A DNA stretch of 64,000 nucleotides from JAWKMZ01 sp041391965 (GTDB lineage: Bacteria; Bacteroidota; Bacteroidia; Flavobacteriales; Flavobacteriaceae). This document shows positions 26,108 through 33,589 of the stretch, piece after piece. Positions within the stretch are counted from its first letter, which is position 1. Each line of letters starts with the position of its first letter. Under the pieces are notes generated by a model. It searched no databases, had not been told where the DNA came from, and was given only the letters and a program-made list of their open reading frames with translations. Position numbers and translations under genes: made by a program. The stretch spans positions 310,001 to 374,000 of the forward strand of contig JAWKMZ010000003.1 in assembly GCA_041391965.1 (NCBI GenBank). Direction: 5' to 3'.

Positions 26108-26115
26108 GGAAACTA
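26098..26115. promoter_or_regulatory. Putative MarR operator
   Basis: TAGTTTCC-AA-GGAAACTA, a perfect 8-bp inverted repeat with 2-bp spacer, overlapping the -33 element. Size and symmetry fit a MarR-dimer site, and the operon it precedes encodes a MarR protein. Confidence 0.68.
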
Positions 26116-26172
26116 TTTCCGTGTATTATATTTTTAACAAACTATTCACTTTTTAAACATCAATTGGTTTTG

Positions 26173-26180
26173 TAAATTCG
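26173..26180 (+). promoter_or_regulatory. -7 promoter element of acyl-CoA carboxylase gene
   Basis: TAAATTCG, a TAnnTTyG variant, 19 nt before the ATG at 26200. No clear -33 element. Confidence 0.4.
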
Positions 26181-26199
26181 TAGCAAATAAATTTTGACT

Positions 26200-27828
26200 A
26201 TGGACATCAACTTCAATAAAAACGAAGATTACAATAAACTACTCCTTTCCGATTTACGAAGAAAATTAGCAAAAGTAAAACTTGGTGGCGGTGAAAAAAG
26301 CATTGAAAAACACCATTCTAAAGGAAAAATGACTGCCAGAGAGCGTATTGACTATTTGTTAGATGCCAAATCTAAACGCATAGAAATTGGCGCTTTTGCA
26401 GGTGAAGATATGTATGCCGAACATGGTGGATGCCCTTCTGGTGGCGTAGTTGTTAAAATTGGTTATATACAAGGTAAACAATGTATGGTTGTAGCCAACG
26501 ATGCAACTGTTAAAGCTGGTGCTTGGTTTCCTATCACAGGAAAAAAGAATTTACGTGCTCAAGAAATTGCCATTGAAAACCGATTACCTATTATTTATTT
26601 AGTGGATAGTGCTGGTGTGTATTTGCCGATGCAAGATGAAATATTTCCAGATAAAGAACATTTTGGTCGCATTTTTAGAAATAATGCCATTATGAGTAGT
26701 ATGGGAATTACTCAAATTGCAGCCGTTATGGGAAGTTGTGTTGCTGGTGGAGCCTACTTGCCAATTATGAGTGACGAAGCTTTAATTGTGGATAAAACAG
26801 GAAGTATTTTTCTTGCTGGAAGCTACTTAGTAAAAGCAGCTATTGGAGAAACCATTGACAATGAAACACTTGGAGGTGCAACAACCCATTGCGAAATAAG
26901 TGGCGTAACCGATTATAAAGCCAAAGATGATAAAGATGCTTTAGATACTATTAAAAATATTATTAGTAAAATTGGTGATTATGACAAAGCTGGTTTTAAC
27001 CGAACAACATCAGAAAAACCAAAAGAAAATCCTGAAGATATTTATGGCATTATTCCACAGAGTCGCGCAGACCAATACGATATGTATGAGGTTATCAAAC
27101 GCTTAGTAGATCATTCTGAATTTGATGAATACAAAGCTGGTTTTGGAAAAACTATAATTACAGCATATGCCAGAATTGATGGTTGGGCAGTTGGAATTGT
27201 TGCAAATCAACGTCAATTAGTTAAAACTAAAAAAGGCGAAATGCAGTTTGGTGGTGTTATTTATAACGATAGTGCAGACAAAGCAACTCGTTTTATTGCC
27301 AATTGTAACCAAAAGAAAATTCCGTTGGTGTTTTTACAAGATGTGACTGGTTTTATGGTTGGAAGTAAAAGTGAACATGGTGGCATTATTAAAGATGGTG
27401 CCAAAATGGTAAATGCGGTGAGCAATTCAGTCGTTCCAAAATTTACAATTATTATAGGAAATAGTTATGGTGCAGGCAATTACGCCATGTGTGGAAAAGC
27501 TTACGACCCAAGGTTGATTGTTGCTTGGCCAAGTGCTGAATTAGCAGTAATGAGTGGAAATTCGGCTGCTAAAGTACTGCTTCAAATTGAAACAGCTTCA
27601 TTAAAAAAGAAAGGAGAAACCATCACCAAAGCACAAGAAGACGAGCTATTCAACAAAATAAAAGACAGATACGATGCGCAAGTATCACCTTATTATGCCG
27701 CAGCTCGTATTTGGACAGACGCTATTATTGATCCTTTAGACACACGAACATGGATAAGCATGGGGATTGAAGCTGCTAACCACGCTCCTATTGAAAAAAA
27801 GTTTAACTTAGGTGTTTTGCAAGTGTAA
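26200..27828 (+). CDS. Acyl-CoA carboxylase carboxyltransferase (beta) subunit
   Basis: 542 residues from the ATG at 26200 (a TTG six bases upstream is also in frame). Carboxyltransferase fold of the propionyl-/methylcrotonoyl-CoA carboxylase beta family: N-terminal ARERIDYLLD motif, VLPMQDE-like substrate segment near residue 146, MGSCVAGGAYLPIMSDE near 172-190 and GNSYGAGNYAMCGKAYDP near 417-435 (oxyanion-hole glycines). The biotin-carboxylase alpha subunit is not in the window. The length and the GSKSEHGG/AEHGGC segments suggest the methylcrotonoyl-CoA branch, used in leucine breakdown, but propionyl-CoA cannot be excluded. It is divergent from the MarR operon. Confidence 0.9.
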   Translation: MDINFNKNEDYNKLLLSDLRRKLAKVKLGGGEKSIEKHHSKGKMTARERIDYLLDAKSKRIEIGAFAGEDMYAEHGGCPSGGVVVKIGYIQGKQCMVVANDATVKAGAWFPITGKKNLRAQEIAIENRLPIIYLVDSAGVYLPMQDEIFPDKEHFGRIFRNNAIMSSMGITQIAAVMGSCVAGGAYLPIMSDEALIVDKTGSIFLAGSYLVKAAIGETIDNETLGGATTHCEISGVTDYKAKDDKDALDTIKNIISKIGDYDKAGFNRTTSEKPKENPEDIYGIIPQSRADQYDMYEVIKRLVDHSEFDEYKAGFGKTIITAYARIDGWAVGIVANQRQLVKTKKGEMQFGGVIYNDSADKATRFIANCNQKKIPLVFLQDVTGFMVGSKSEHGGIIKDGAKMVNAVSNSVVPKFTIIIGNSYGAGNYAMCGKAYDPRLIVAWPSAELAVMSGNSAAKVLLQIETASLKKKGETITKAQEDELFNKIKDRYDAQVSPYYAAARIWTDAIIDPLDTRTWISMGIEAANHAPIEKKFNLGVLQV

Positions 27829-27842
27829 TTAAAAACATAAAC

Positions 27843-28406
27843 ATGACTAAACAGATTTCCTTTTTGCTGCTTCTTGTTTTTACAATGTTTTCGTGTAAAC
27901 CAACACAAACTATTGAAAAACAAGAGCAAAAAAACTCAAAAAATGCTTTTTTAAAAGATGTAAAACACAATCCAAAATCAATTGAATACCGACAATTAAG
28001 CCCAAAAGATTTAACCCTTTTAAAAAATTACCTTAAAACCACTTTCAACAAAGACTTAGACAGTCTCAACTATTTGACTATTTCATATCTAAAACCGATG
28101 AGTGATTGTTGGTACAACTCTTACAGTCAGATAAATACACTTAAAAGCAAACTTTTTTTTGATGCCTTAAAAAAGCAAATGAATACCGATTTGTTATGTG
28201 CACATTACGAAACAAAATTTGTATCAACATACAGTAATGTTGATGCTAAAAAATTGCTATATAAATTGTTTTCTAACGGTTATAAAGCCTGTGATTTTAC
28301 AGTAACTATCAACAAACTTGGTATGTATTATTTTAAAGCTGGCCATTTTGAAGTAGATGTTGCCAATGCTTTTAAAAATGAATTGGATAAAAACTTTCAT
28401 TTATAA
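27843..28406 (+). CDS. Putative lipoprotein, unknown function
   Basis: 187 residues. A hydrophobic signal peptide ends in MFSC at Cys18, so lipidation is likely. The mature part is soluble with several Tyr/Lys-rich stretches and four further Cys (near MSDCWYN, LLCAHYE and KACDF), which may form disulfides in the periplasm. It lies 14 bp after the carboxylase gene and 3 bp before the next secreted protein, so it opens a three-gene tail of secreted proteins of unknown function. No family recognised. Confidence 0.78.
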   Translation: MTKQISFLLLLVFTMFSCKPTQTIEKQEQKNSKNAFLKDVKHNPKSIEYRQLSPKDLTLLKNYLKTTFNKDLDSLNYLTISYLKPMSDCWYNSYSQINTLKSKLFFDALKKQMNTDLLCAHYETKFVSTYSNVDAKKLLYKLFSNGYKACDFTVTINKLGMYYFKAGHFEVDVANAFKNELDKNFHL

Positions 28407-28408
28407 AA

Positions 28409-29278
28409 ATGTTTAAAATGAGATTAACATTAAGTTTACTACTAATATCGCTGATATTCACAAAAGTTACTGCTCAAAGCAATTTGGCTATTAACAGAAA
28501 ATATGTTTCTATCAACACCACAAAAAATTCAGAAAACATCAGTCTTAAAAATGCCATTTATCTGGAAAATGACACTTTAGTTGTCGAAAAAAGTATTCCA
28601 ATGGGAGTTTTTGAAGTCGATTTAGGAGATTTTGATTTAGAGTTTATAGAGCATTACAAGGCTGCTGTTTTTGGTAATGCAAAAACACGACGGAAAGACT
28701 ACAACTTATCATTTATTAAAATGTGGTCATCTAATATCAAAGTCTATTTGGACAAAAGTGTTGACAAAAAGCTAAAAAAGGAACTTATTCCTTTTTTTAA
28801 CGATATTTCTAAGCATTCAAATTCTTTAAAAATAAGTGTGGTTTCAAAGTTAGAAGATTCAAACTACTTAATTTATTGTACAAACTCTCCTTCAGATGTA
28901 GATCAACCTATCATAAAACAAGATGATCCTATAACATACAATTTACTTTGTGCCAACAATAAATATTATAAGGGCGTATTGAGGCTTAATACAATGTCTA
29001 TTTACTCTTTTAATGAACAAATCAATAATTTGAAGGTTTATTTTTTTAAATCATTAGGTCAATTTTGGCTAATCAATAATGTCCCTTGTGAAAGTATGCT
29101 GGCTGATTGTCATAGTACAAATAAAAAACTTACCGATTTAGATTACAAAATTTTAAATTTTCATTACAAAAACAATTACGATTCTGATGTTTCCATCTTT
29201 AAATATGAAGACATAATTGAAGAATATGGCAGGTTGAGAAAAGAACATCCAAACCAAACCAAGTTTTTAATAGATTAA
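28409..29278 (+). CDS. Secreted protein, paralogue 1 of a tandem pair
   Basis: 289 residues with a signal peptide (about 1-22, ends VTAQ). It is paralogous to the next gene: shared segments include YLDKSVDKKLKKEL / YFDKTVDKTVKKEL, SNYLIYCTN / SNYFVYSLN, KSLGQFW / FSLGHFH, and the C-terminal LTDLDYKILNFHY / LSKIDLEILKYHY. The central layout (a DKxxDKxxKKEL helix, then SLG..., then a C-terminal D-IL-HY helix) is similar to DUF2927-type secreted putative metallopeptidases, but the HExxH-like catalytic motif is not present. So a degenerate, possibly binding-only, family member is likely (inference). It follows the lipoprotein gene by 3 bp. Confidence 0.75.
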   Translation: MFKMRLTLSLLLISLIFTKVTAQSNLAINRKYVSINTTKNSENISLKNAIYLENDTLVVEKSIPMGVFEVDLGDFDLEFIEHYKAAVFGNAKTRRKDYNLSFIKMWSSNIKVYLDKSVDKKLKKELIPFFNDISKHSNSLKISVVSKLEDSNYLIYCTNSPSDVDQPIIKQDDPITYNLLCANNKYYKGVLRLNTMSIYSFNEQINNLKVYFFKSLGQFWLINNVPCESMLADCHSTNKKLTDLDYKILNFHYKNNYDSDVSIFKYEDIIEEYGRLRKEHPNQTKFLID

Positions 29279-29288
29279 ATTATCCCGT

Positions 29289-30203
29289 ATGTCCTTAAAA
29301 TACAAGTATTTATTTTTATTCTTTATGTTTTTTTCAGGTATTAAAGTTACCTTATCACAAGATAGTTTGTCAACACAAAAAACAATAAAAAAGACATTTA
29401 TTCCCTTAAAATTATACAAACAGCAAAATGGCGAAAAGTTAACAAAACAAGATTCACTGAATTTTATAATTAGAGACAAAGACACTTTAATTGTATCAAA
29501 TAATTATAAAATGCCAAAAGGTGTTTTGGTGCCTTATGAAGAAAGAGATTCCGTTTTTTTAGAGCTCTATAAAGATGTGGTGTTTCAAAGTAGTAAATAT
29601 TGGAAAAAAAATATTAAAAAACATGAAACTATAAGATATTGGAAAGATGAAATAAAATTATATTTTGACAAAACGGTTGACAAAACAGTCAAAAAAGAGC
29701 TTTTAAAATTCGCTTTAGAGTTATCCGACAAAGTCGATTCATTAAAAATAAGAGAAGTAAATACCAAAGAAGCATCCAATTATTTTGTTTACAGTTTAAA
29801 TAAACCTAAAGACTATAAATATGAAAAACGACTAAAAAGTCTTGATGGTGTTGATTATTATATAAATTGGGATGGAAAACAACAGTTTTATAAGTGTATG
29901 TTAGAATTAAATCCGCAAATCTTATTCAATAAAGAACGCTTGATTTTTGATGCAAAAAAGGACTTTTTCTTTTCATTAGGTCATTTTCATAAAACAGTCA
30001 TGCTATCTTGTGACAGTTTTTTATCAGAGTGCAATTCTGAAATATGTAAGCTCTCAAAAATAGATTTAGAAATTTTAAAATACCACTACTCTTACGGAAT
30101 TTGTAAAGGAATTGACTTAAAAGCTTTTGAAGAACAACATGAGAAGGCAAAAGAGTTGCTAAAAAATACTGACCAAAAATTGATGTTTTTGCATGAAGAT
30201 TAA
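29289..30203 (+). CDS. Secreted protein, paralogue 2 of a tandem pair
   Basis: 304 residues with a signal peptide (about 1-23, ends TLSQ). Paralogue of the preceding gene, 10 bp away. The distinctive DKTVDKTVKKEL helix, SNYFVYSLN, SLGHFHKTVMLSC and ILKYHYSYG stretches align with it. Two Cys in the SLG-HF-SCDSFLSEC region are kept in both. The pair probably arose by local duplication and has diverged to low identity. The gene is followed by a hairpin terminator, closing the unit that began with the acyl-CoA carboxylase. Function unknown. Confidence 0.75.
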   Translation: MSLKYKYLFLFFMFFSGIKVTLSQDSLSTQKTIKKTFIPLKLYKQQNGEKLTKQDSLNFIIRDKDTLIVSNNYKMPKGVLVPYEERDSVFLELYKDVVFQSSKYWKKNIKKHETIRYWKDEIKLYFDKTVDKTVKKELLKFALELSDKVDSLKIREVNTKEASNYFVYSLNKPKDYKYEKRLKSLDGVDYYINWDGKQQFYKCMLELNPQILFNKERLIFDAKKDFFFSLGHFHKTVMLSCDSFLSECNSEICKLSKIDLEILKYHYSYGICKGIDLKAFEEQHEKAKELLKNTDQKLMFLHED

Positions 30204-30208
30204 AAACA

Positions 30209-30237
30209 AAAAAGTGCAACTAAAAGTTACGCTTTTT
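30209..30237 (+). terminator. Terminator after the tandem secreted genes
   Basis: Imperfect 13-bp stem AAAAAGTGCAACT/AGTTACGCTTTTT (one GU, one mismatch) with an AAA loop, ending in five Ts. Confidence 0.6.
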
Positions 30238-30261
30238 GCTTTTCCATAAACTTTCGTAGGT

Positions 30262-30454
30262 TTATACTAACCTTATAAATTCAGCTCTATAAGCATCTTT
30301 ATCAAGGTTTTTGGCAGATTCTGCTAAAGTTAAAACATCATTTATGCTTGCTATATTATCATATTTTGAATGTCTTGATTGCATCACAAGCAGCTGATTC
30401 ATGAATTTGCATTGATAGTAATAATACAAAGACAATGTGTAATAATTGTTTCAT
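30262..30454 (-). pseudogene. Remnant of VWA-domain protein gene (YfbK-like C-terminus)
   Basis: The stretch 30204-30547 has no intact gene. On the minus strand an ATG at 30454 opens a short frame beginning with a signal-peptide-like MKQLLHIVFVLLLSMQ that stops at about 30359. In a shifted frame, 30402-30262 encodes 46 residues ending KNLDKDAYRAEFIRLV. That ending matches the C-terminus of YfbK-like von Willebrand factor A domain proteins of Bacteroidota, which commonly end in a DKDGYRAEFIRLV-like sequence. So the DNA looks like a signal peptide start joined to the last codons of a VWA gene, with the middle deleted and a frameshift at the join. The match is from memory. Confidence 0.6.
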
Positions 30455-30547
30455 AATAATTGATTTTAGTTTACAGTAAAACTATCATCAATATCAAACT
30501 TATAAAACCAGCAATGAGTAAAGTGTGTTTTTAAGTTAAGCGACGTT

Positions 30548-31606
30548 TTATTTCAACAATTTTAAAGTTTCTGAACGCTGAATTTTACCTGTGGCTGTTT
30601 CTTTAAATTTTGGAATAGTGTAAACCTGTTTCGGAATTTCAAATTTATCTAATGCTTTAAAAACTGAAGGTTTTAGTGTGTCTTTCTCACTTTCTAAAAT
30701 AAGAATTAGTTTTTCGCCTAAAGCGGTATCTTTTTCAGAAGCAATAAAAAAACGGTCTTTTATTTTACCTTCAAGCTTTGCTTCAATTTGCTCTGGAAAC
30801 AGCTTAATGCCGCCAGAATTTATCATATTGTCATAACGACCAATCACATCAAATTCGTTTTTAGAAATTAAGGTTACAATATCGTTGGTTGTCACTATAT
30901 TTTTAGAAAGTTGTGGCGCATCAATTACTAAACAGCCTCTATTATCTTGCGATATCTTAACTTTTGGAAACACTGTAAAATGTGCCATTTTTGCTTTTCC
31001 ATTCATAGCTTTTACAGCAATATGACTTACTGTTTCTGTCATTCCATAAGTGGCATAAATTTTTGTTTTTAAAGGCTGAATAGCCTTTTCCAAAGGTTTT
31101 GAGATAGCTGCTCCACCAATAATCAATGTTTTAATATGATGCACATAATTTAATGTGTTCTGTAATTGCAACGGAATCATTGCTGAGAAATCATATTTTT
31201 TTTCATAATCAAAAATTGGTTGCGATGTTGGCTCTACTATGTCTAATTCTAAACCCAATATCATAGCTCTTACCAACATCATTTTTCCTGAAATATAATG
31301 GGTTGGCAAACAATGTAAAGCCGTTTGTCCTGGTCTCATTTTAAAATAATTTCCTGTGGCAATAGCTGAGTTTACCATAGCTTGCTTGCTTACTTTCATT
31401 ACTTTAGACTGTCCAGTAGAACCTGATGTTTTTACGTTGATATACGCTTTTGGATTGAGCCAATCTAATAAGAAATCGCCCAAAACTTTCTCATAAAATG
31501 CACCTTCTTTTATTAAACTATAAGCAACCTCTTTGAGCTCTTCAAAAGTATAATTATTAGAATTGAGCTTAAATTTTAAGTGTATTTTATCAAAAGTAGG
31601 CGTCAT
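30548..31606 (-). CDS. menE: o-Succinylbenzoate-CoA ligase
   Basis: MenE activates o-succinylbenzoate with ATP and CoA in menaquinone synthesis. The 352 residues are short for the family (E. coli 451), as is common in Bacteroidota. The adenylate-forming motifs are present: SGSTGQSK near residue 61, YGMTET near 189-194, GRYDNMINSGG near 262 and the C-terminal lysine segment ATGKIQRSE near 340. Five other men genes lie in this window (menC and the 43.9-50.4 kb cluster), which makes the OSB substrate the best call over generic AMP ligases. It is monocistronic here and not linked to menC. Confidence 0.88.
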   Translation of the reverse strand: MTPTFDKIHLKFKLNSNNYTFEELKEVAYSLIKEGAFYEKVLGDFLLDWLNPKAYINVKTSGSTGQSKVMKVSKQAMVNSAIATGNYFKMRPGQTALHCLPTHYISGKMMLVRAMILGLELDIVEPTSQPIFDYEKKYDFSAMIPLQLQNTLNYVHHIKTLIIGGAAISKPLEKAIQPLKTKIYATYGMTETVSHIAVKAMNGKAKMAHFTVFPKVKISQDNRGCLVIDAPQLSKNIVTTNDIVTLISKNEFDVIGRYDNMINSGGIKLFPEQIEAKLEGKIKDRFFIASEKDTALGEKLILILESEKDTLKPSVFKALDKFEIPKQVYTIPKFKETATGKIQRSETLKLLK

Positions 31607-31679
31607 TTTGGTATGGTATTAGCTATGTAATTTATACTATTTTTAACGCAGCTAAGTTATTAATTAAATAATAAAAATA

Positions 31680-31687
31680 TATATTTG
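31680..31687 (+). promoter_or_regulatory. -7 promoter element of the transglutaminase pair
   Basis: TATATTTG, 18 nt before the ATG at 31706. No clear -33 at standard spacing. Confidence 0.5.
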
Positions 31688-31705
31688 AACTTAATGTAAA
31701 TTCTT

Positions 31706-33589
31706 ATGAAGTATCTTTTAATTTTGAGCTTTTTTATGCCTTTGACGCTGTTTTCACAAGATTTTTCTAATGAAGATTATTTGTATTTAAAACGCTTTGA
31801 ACACATCAAAATTGGGCTTAATAAACAGCAATTTGACATTACCAAAAATGTCTCTGAACAGGCTGAATATCAAAATTCAAACAAACTATATTTTGCTAAT
31901 GAATCGATGAGTTTTGATAGCTTTTCCAGTATTGAAGATATTGATGCTTATACTTACATTCCGAGTACAGACAAAAAAATAAAAGTTGATTATATTGAAA
32001 CCAAACGCGATTTTGACAATGGTGTTTTTTATAGTGACCAAGAATCAAAAACCTTTACATTTCCTGCGGTTACTAAAGGTGCTATTACCAATTTGAGCTA
32101 TAACGAAATTATAAAAGACCCTCACTTTTTAGGATTATTTCGTTTTGGAACTTATGTCCCAACAAAAAACGCACAATTATCTATTGAGTTTCCTAAAAAT
32201 GTAACCATTGGTTATATTGATTTTAATACCAAAGACATCAATTTAAAATTCAAGCAAGCATCTAACAAAAACACCAACACTTATACGTGGACAGCAACCA
32301 ATACTAAAGGTTATCAAGGTGAAGCCGATAGTGAAGCACCTTTGTATTATGTGCCTCATATTATTGTGTACATCAAAAATTACCAGTACAAAGGCAAAAC
32401 CTATAATGTACTAAATGACACTAAAGATTTGTATAAATGGTATGCGTCTTTAGTTGATCAAATTGATACCAAATCGTTAGATAAAGTGTATGCCATTGCT
32501 GATAACCTTACAAAATCACTAACAACGCAAACAGAGAAAGCAAAAGCTGTTTTTAATTGGGTACAAGATAACATCAATTATGTCGCTTTTGAAGATGGTC
32601 TTGGTGGCTTTGTACCACGTGGTGCTGCAAGCGTATGTGACAAGCGTTATGGTGATTGCAAAGACATGGCAAATTTATTGTATGTAATGCTAAACCATGT
32701 TGGTATTGAAGCTCACAGAACTTGGATTGGCACTCGAGACAGACCTTATTCTTATGTAGATGTTCCAACGCCAATGGTAGATAACCATATGATTACCACA
32801 GCAATAATTGATGGCAAAACTATTTTTATGGATGCTACTGATAGCAATGTGCCTTTTGGTATGCCAAGTGCCTTTATACAAACCAAAGAAGCCCTTGTTG
32901 GCATTGATAAAGACCATTACAAACTCATAAAAGTGCCTATACAACCTGCTGATAAAAATGTGACAAACATTACATCAACCATTACTTTAGATGGTAATGT
33001 GATGAATGTTAAAGAACAACGTGAACTGTCAGGTTATGAAAAAGTGGATTTTATAATAGATTACACCTATAAAAAAGACACCAAAACCGACGAAGAGTTT
33101 TTGAATAACACTTTACAATTAGGTAACAACAAAACCAATTATACCAATTTTACCAAAACACATTTTGACAATCAAAGCACACCTTTAATGCTCAATTACG
33201 ATTTGACTATTGATAGCTATGCTAAAACCATTGGCACAAAAAAATACATCAATTTAGATATTGACCGCGTCCTTTCTAAAAGCAAAATTGACATAGACAC
33301 CAAAAAGTATGATAAAAAAATTGATCATACCTACTCCAAAAATTATATCACAACATTTGAAATTCCTAAAGGGTATAAAGCAACTTACATTCCTGATGAT
33401 GTATCTTTTGACAACCCAAATTATGGCTTTAAAATTACATACACACAAAAAGATAACACCATCATTCAACATAAAGACATCTATGTTAATACACTCCGTG
33501 TCAAAAAAGATGATTTTGAATCCTGGAACGACTTTATCAAAAACATTACAAAAGCCTACAAAAAAAGTATAATCTTAGAACAAAACTAA
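31706..33589 (+). CDS. DUF3857/transglutaminase-domain protein
   Basis: 627 residues. A signal peptide (about 1-17, ends LFSQ) precedes a DUF3857-type beta domain (about 40-240). A transglutaminase-like cysteine-peptidase fold follows: the Cys in RYGDCKDMANLLYVML (about residue 319) is the nucleophile, His in VDNHMITT (about 361) and Asp in FMDATD (about 376) complete the triad. A C-terminal beta domain follows (about 420-600). Such secreted proteins are frequent in Flavobacteriaceae and are thought to modify or process peptides or proteins. Its stop codon overlaps the start of the next gene by one base (TAATG), implying translational coupling. Confidence 0.9.
   Translation: MKYLLILSFFMPLTLFSQDFSNEDYLYLKRFEHIKIGLNKQQFDITKNVSEQAEYQNSNKLYFANESMSFDSFSSIEDIDAYTYIPSTDKKIKVDYIETKRDFDNGVFYSDQESKTFTFPAVTKGAITNLSYNEIIKDPHFLGLFRFGTYVPTKNAQLSIEFPKNVTIGYIDFNTKDINLKFKQASNKNTNTYTWTATNTKGYQGEADSEAPLYYVPHIIVYIKNYQYKGKTYNVLNDTKDLYKWYASLVDQIDTKSLDKVYAIADNLTKSLTTQTEKAKAVFNWVQDNINYVAFEDGLGGFVPRGAASVCDKRYGDCKDMANLLYVMLNHVGIEAHRTWIGTRDRPYSYVDVPTPMVDNHMITTAIIDGKTIFMDATDSNVPFGMPSAFIQTKEALVGIDKDHYKLIKVPIQPADKNVTNITSTITLDGNVMNVKEQRELSGYEKVDFIIDYTYKKDTKTDEEFLNNTLQLGNNKTNYTNFTKTHFDNQSTPLMLNYDLTIDSYAKTIGTKKYINLDIDRVLSKSKIDIDTKKYDKKIDHTYSKNYITTFEIPKGYKATYIPDDVSFDNPNYGFKITYTQKDNTIIQHKDIYVNTLRVKKDDFESWNDFIKNITKAYKKSIILEQN

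Noticed and set aside
30204..30547. Possible small RNA or intact small gene in the largest gene-free gap
   Set aside because: The gap holds a hairpin after the previous gene and a two-frame remnant of a VWA gene; no promoter or conserved RNA fold was seen.
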